The position numbers and the translations under genes were made by a program. The notes under the pieces are model-generated. The model searched no databases, had not been told where the DNA came from, and saw only the letters and a list, made by a program, of their open reading frames with translations. Positions 62,106 through 64,000 of a stretch of DNA of 64,000 nucleotides are shown piece by piece. The first letter of the stretch is position 1, and every line of letters begins with the position of its first letter. Where the stretch lies: positions 3,611,001 to 3,675,000 of the forward strand of contig NZ_CP095743.1 in assembly GCF_022049065.2 (NCBI RefSeq). The letters are read 5' to 3'. Source of the DNA: Niallia sp. Man26 (GTDB taxonomy: Bacteria > Bacillota > Bacilli > Bacillales > Cytobacillaceae).

Positions 62106-62948
62106 TTATCTGAACGGACTCAGGAACTTTTCGTTGCGCTCGATTACACGCTCATAGTAAGAATCAAATAAAGGTATCTCTTCTCCTTGCAGCTGGTCAG
62201 CAAACAAAAACTCTGCATGATCCTTTAAGGAATAAAGCAGCTTTGTCAGCACTTGATCAACTGTGAGCTCGACTCCGAGCAATTCGGATAATGAGGCCAT
62301 CACTTCAGGCACTATGTCTGGATAAGCAAACTTTGTTTCTTCGCCGTTTTTTCCAATAGCATAAAACTCTTCTATAGCTTCTGCTCGTTTTTGACCGCTT
62401 CCAGAAACACAAAGATAGATTTGAACAGCAACTCCGCTTCTCATTCTTCTTTGGGAAATTCCTGCGAATTTTTTACCGTCTATGCTTAAATCATAGCTGC
62501 CAGGGCAATAGGATCCTACGATTTCCTTTGCTTCAATGTTTTTATGAAAATCAGAGAACATATATTTAATAAGCTCCCACATCGTATCATAGCCGCTGTT
62601 AATATCTATCCCCTTTTCCTGCTCAGGCAAGATAAGGGAAATGTTTAATACCCCTTCATCCAGAACAACTGCCAATCCGCCTGAATTTCTGACGATATAT
62701 TGGAATCCCTCTTTTTCTAAATAGGCAAGCGCATCCTTTAAATAAGGCAGCTTCGTATCTTGAATTCCTAATATGACTGACTTGCCATGCACCCAAGTGC
62801 GCGCTGTTGCTGGCGCCAAACCTCCGCCGACAGAAGCGCATAGCGTATCATCCATTCCAAAGGAATGCAATGGGGAAACATGTAAACCGGTGCTCGACTG
62901 GTCAATGATTCTCCATTTCTTTTGCTTTAACAAACTGTTGTTTTCCAT
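62106..62948 (-). CDS. lipL: Octanoyl-[GcvH]:protein N-octanoyltransferase LipL
   Basis: LipL moves octanoyl from GcvH to E2 subunits in the Bacillus lipoate pathway. The 280-residue product has the LplA/LipB fold with RNSGGLAVVLDEGVLNISLIL, the nucleophile Cys in EIVGSYCPGSYDLSIDGKKFAGISQRR (about 146-172) and the conserved Lys. The ATG at 62948 has AAGGAG 10 nt upstream; TTG at 62957 is too close to it. It lies between rsfA and pta; B. subtilis has it as ywfL near pta. Confidence 0.93.
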   Translation of the reverse strand: MENNSLLKQKKWRIIDQSSTGLHVSPLHSFGMDDTLCASVGGGLAPATARTWVHGKSVILGIQDTKLPYLKDALAYLEKEGFQYIVRNSGGLAVVLDEGVLNISLILPEQEKGIDINSGYDTMWELIKYMFSDFHKNIEAKEIVGSYCPGSYDLSIDGKKFAGISQRRMRSGVAVQIYLCVSGSGQKRAEAIEEFYAIGKNGEETKFAYPDIVPEVMASLSELLGVELTVDQVLTKLLYSLKDHAEFLFADQLQGEEIPLFDSYYERVIERNEKFLSPFR

Positions 62949-63044
62949 TATTGCCAAGCTCCTTCATAAGGAAAAGTCATGCTAGTGTTACAGGTTTTCC
63001 TGAATCAATAGCGCCATATTATTATATAGCAAATAAATAAAAGA

Positions 63045-63093
63045 AAAAACTATTCATCTTCAGCAGAACTTAACTAAAAGATGAATAGTTTTT
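63045..63093 (-). terminator. Intrinsic terminator downstream of pta
   Basis: AAAACTATTCATCTT/AAGATGAATAGTTTT forms a perfect 15-bp stem with a 17-nt loop, followed by T-rich sequence on the minus strand, 8 nt after the pta stop. Confidence 0.9.
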
Positions 63094-63100
63094 AGGAGGA

Positions 63101-64000
63101 TTAATGGCTGATGCTTTGAGCTGCAGTAATTAATGCAAGCTTGTACACATCTTCTTCATTACATCCGCGAGAAAGGTCATTAACAGGACGGTTTAATCCT
63201 TGAAGGATTGGACCTACTGCCTCAAAATTACCAAGTCTTTGCGCAATTTTATAACCGATATTTCCTGCTTCTAAGCTTGGGAATACAAATACATTTGCAT
63301 CACCTTGAATTGGTGAATCAGGAGCTTTTTGCTTCGCAACAGATGGAACGAAGGCAGCATCAAATTGGAACTCCCCATCGATTACTAATAGAGGATCCTT
63401 AAGTTTCGCTTCAGCAAGTGCACCTTCCACTTTTTCTGTTTCTGGCGATTTTGCAGAACCTTTAGTAGAGAAGCTCAACATAGCAACACGTGGGTCAACA
63501 TCGAACATTCTTGCTGTTTTTGCACTTTCTACTGCAATTTCAGCAAGGTCGGAACTATCTGGATTGATATTGATTGCACAGTCTGCAAATACATATTTCT
63601 CATCTTCACGAACCATGATGAAAACGCCAGAAGTTTTCTTTACGCCTTCTTTTGTTTTAATGATTTGCAATGCAGGGCGTACAGTATCAGCAGTTGAGTG
63701 AATCGCACCGCTTACTAAGCCATCTGCTTGGTTAGCATAAACAAGCATTGTGCCGAAGTAGTTTTCATCAAGAAGCGCTTTGCGAGCATCCTCTTCTGTT
63801 GCTTTCCCTTTTCTTCTTTCCACAAAAGAAGCTACTAATGCATCGAATTGTGCATAGCTTTTCGGATCATAGATTTCAGCATTTTGTAAAGAAACACCTA
63901 AGTTCTCTGCTTTCGTTTGAACTTCTTCCAAATCTCCGATTAAGATTGGTGTTAATATATTCTCTTCTGCCAGACGGCCAGCAGCTTTTAATATTCTTTC
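63101..64000 (-). CDS. pta: Phosphate acetyltransferase (5' end beyond the window)
   Basis: Pta interconverts acetyl-CoA and acetyl phosphate and works with AckA in overflow metabolism. The frame stays open to base 64000, where it reads ERILKAAGRLAEENILTPILIGD; about 20-25 N-terminal residues are missing. Visible family blocks are GKATEEDARKALLDENYFGTMLV, GLVSGAIHSTADTVRPALQIIKT, SFSTKGSAKSPETEKV and FVFPSLEAGNIGYKIAQRLG. It is the short form (about 325 aa) of Bacillus. A terminator follows. Confidence 0.96.
   Translation of the reverse strand, partial: ERILKAAGRLAEENILTPILIGDLEEVQTKAENLGVSLQNAEIYDPKSYAQFDALVASFVERRKGKATEEDARKALLDENYFGTMLVYANQADGLVSGAIHSTADTVRPALQIIKTKEGVKKTSGVFIMVREDEKYVFADCAININPDSSDLAEIAVESAKTARMFDVDPRVAMLSFSTKGSAKSPETEKVEGALAEAKLKDPLLVIDGEFQFDAAFVPSVAKQKAPDSPIQGDANVFVFPSLEAGNIGYKIAQRLGNFEAVGPILQGLNRPVNDLSRGCNEEDVYKLALITAAQSISH

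Overview
The window is AT-rich chromosomal DNA from an endospore-forming, flagellated member of the Bacillaceae (Bacillus sensu lato). The support is direct: seven sporulation genes (spoIIID, spoIIQ, spoIID, spoIIR, spo0F, rsfA, pbpG), flagellar flhO/flhP, a complete nine-gene F1Fo ATP synthase operon, and a gene order that largely matches the flhP-to-pta part of the Bacillus subtilis chromosome. Most genes lie on the minus strand. I see no rRNA, tRNA, CRISPR array, prophage, intact insertion sequence or plasmid function. The genus cannot be fixed from the sequence alone.

Layout from left to right. 1-3.1 kb: flhP (cut by the window edge), flhO, mbl, spoIIID. 3.4-5.5 kb: a plus-strand accessory operon of a Ser/Gly-rich membrane-anchored protein, an ApbE-like flavin transferase and a small ferric-reductase-type haem membrane protein. 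5.5-10.5 kb: spoIIQ, spoIID, murAA, ywmB, ywzB. 10.7-17.8 kb: atpIBEFHAGDC. 18-20.3 kb: a secreted subtilisin-like protease. 20.4-31.2 kb: upp, glyA, ywlG, rpiB, a chemoreceptor, ywlE, mntP, ywlC, ywlB, spoIIR, prmC, prfA. 31.3-38.7 kb: an RsbR-type stressosome protein, tdk, rpmE, rho, murAB, fbaA, spo0F. 38.9-44.8 kb: ywjG, pyrG, rpoE, clsB, uvsE and a small XapX protein. 44.8-48.7 kb: the divergent natRK/natAB sodium-efflux locus. 48.7-64 kb: argS, ywiB, a degenerate dispersed repeat, speB, speE, pbpG, ywhD, ywhC, ywhB, ywgA, ywfO, a DUF1450 gene, an MFS exporter, rsfA, lipL and pta (cut by the right edge).

The genes serve energy conversion, envelope synthesis, nucleotide and one-carbon metabolism, translation termination and the forespore/mother-cell programme. 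The clearest regulatory signals I read are these: a pyrG promoter with a GGGCTCC start followed by an attenuator; direct repeats in the natR/natA gap; forespore (sigma-F-like) promoter motifs in front of spoIIQ, spoIIR and rsfA; and a short, well-initiated upstream ORF whose stop codon abuts the pbpG start.

The best candidates for something little described are the three-gene redox operon at 3.4-5.5 kb, the pbpG leader ORF, and a plus-strand terminator in the rho-murAB gap that has no gene to serve. Comparisons with B. subtilis come from memory of its gene order and proteins, not from a search.
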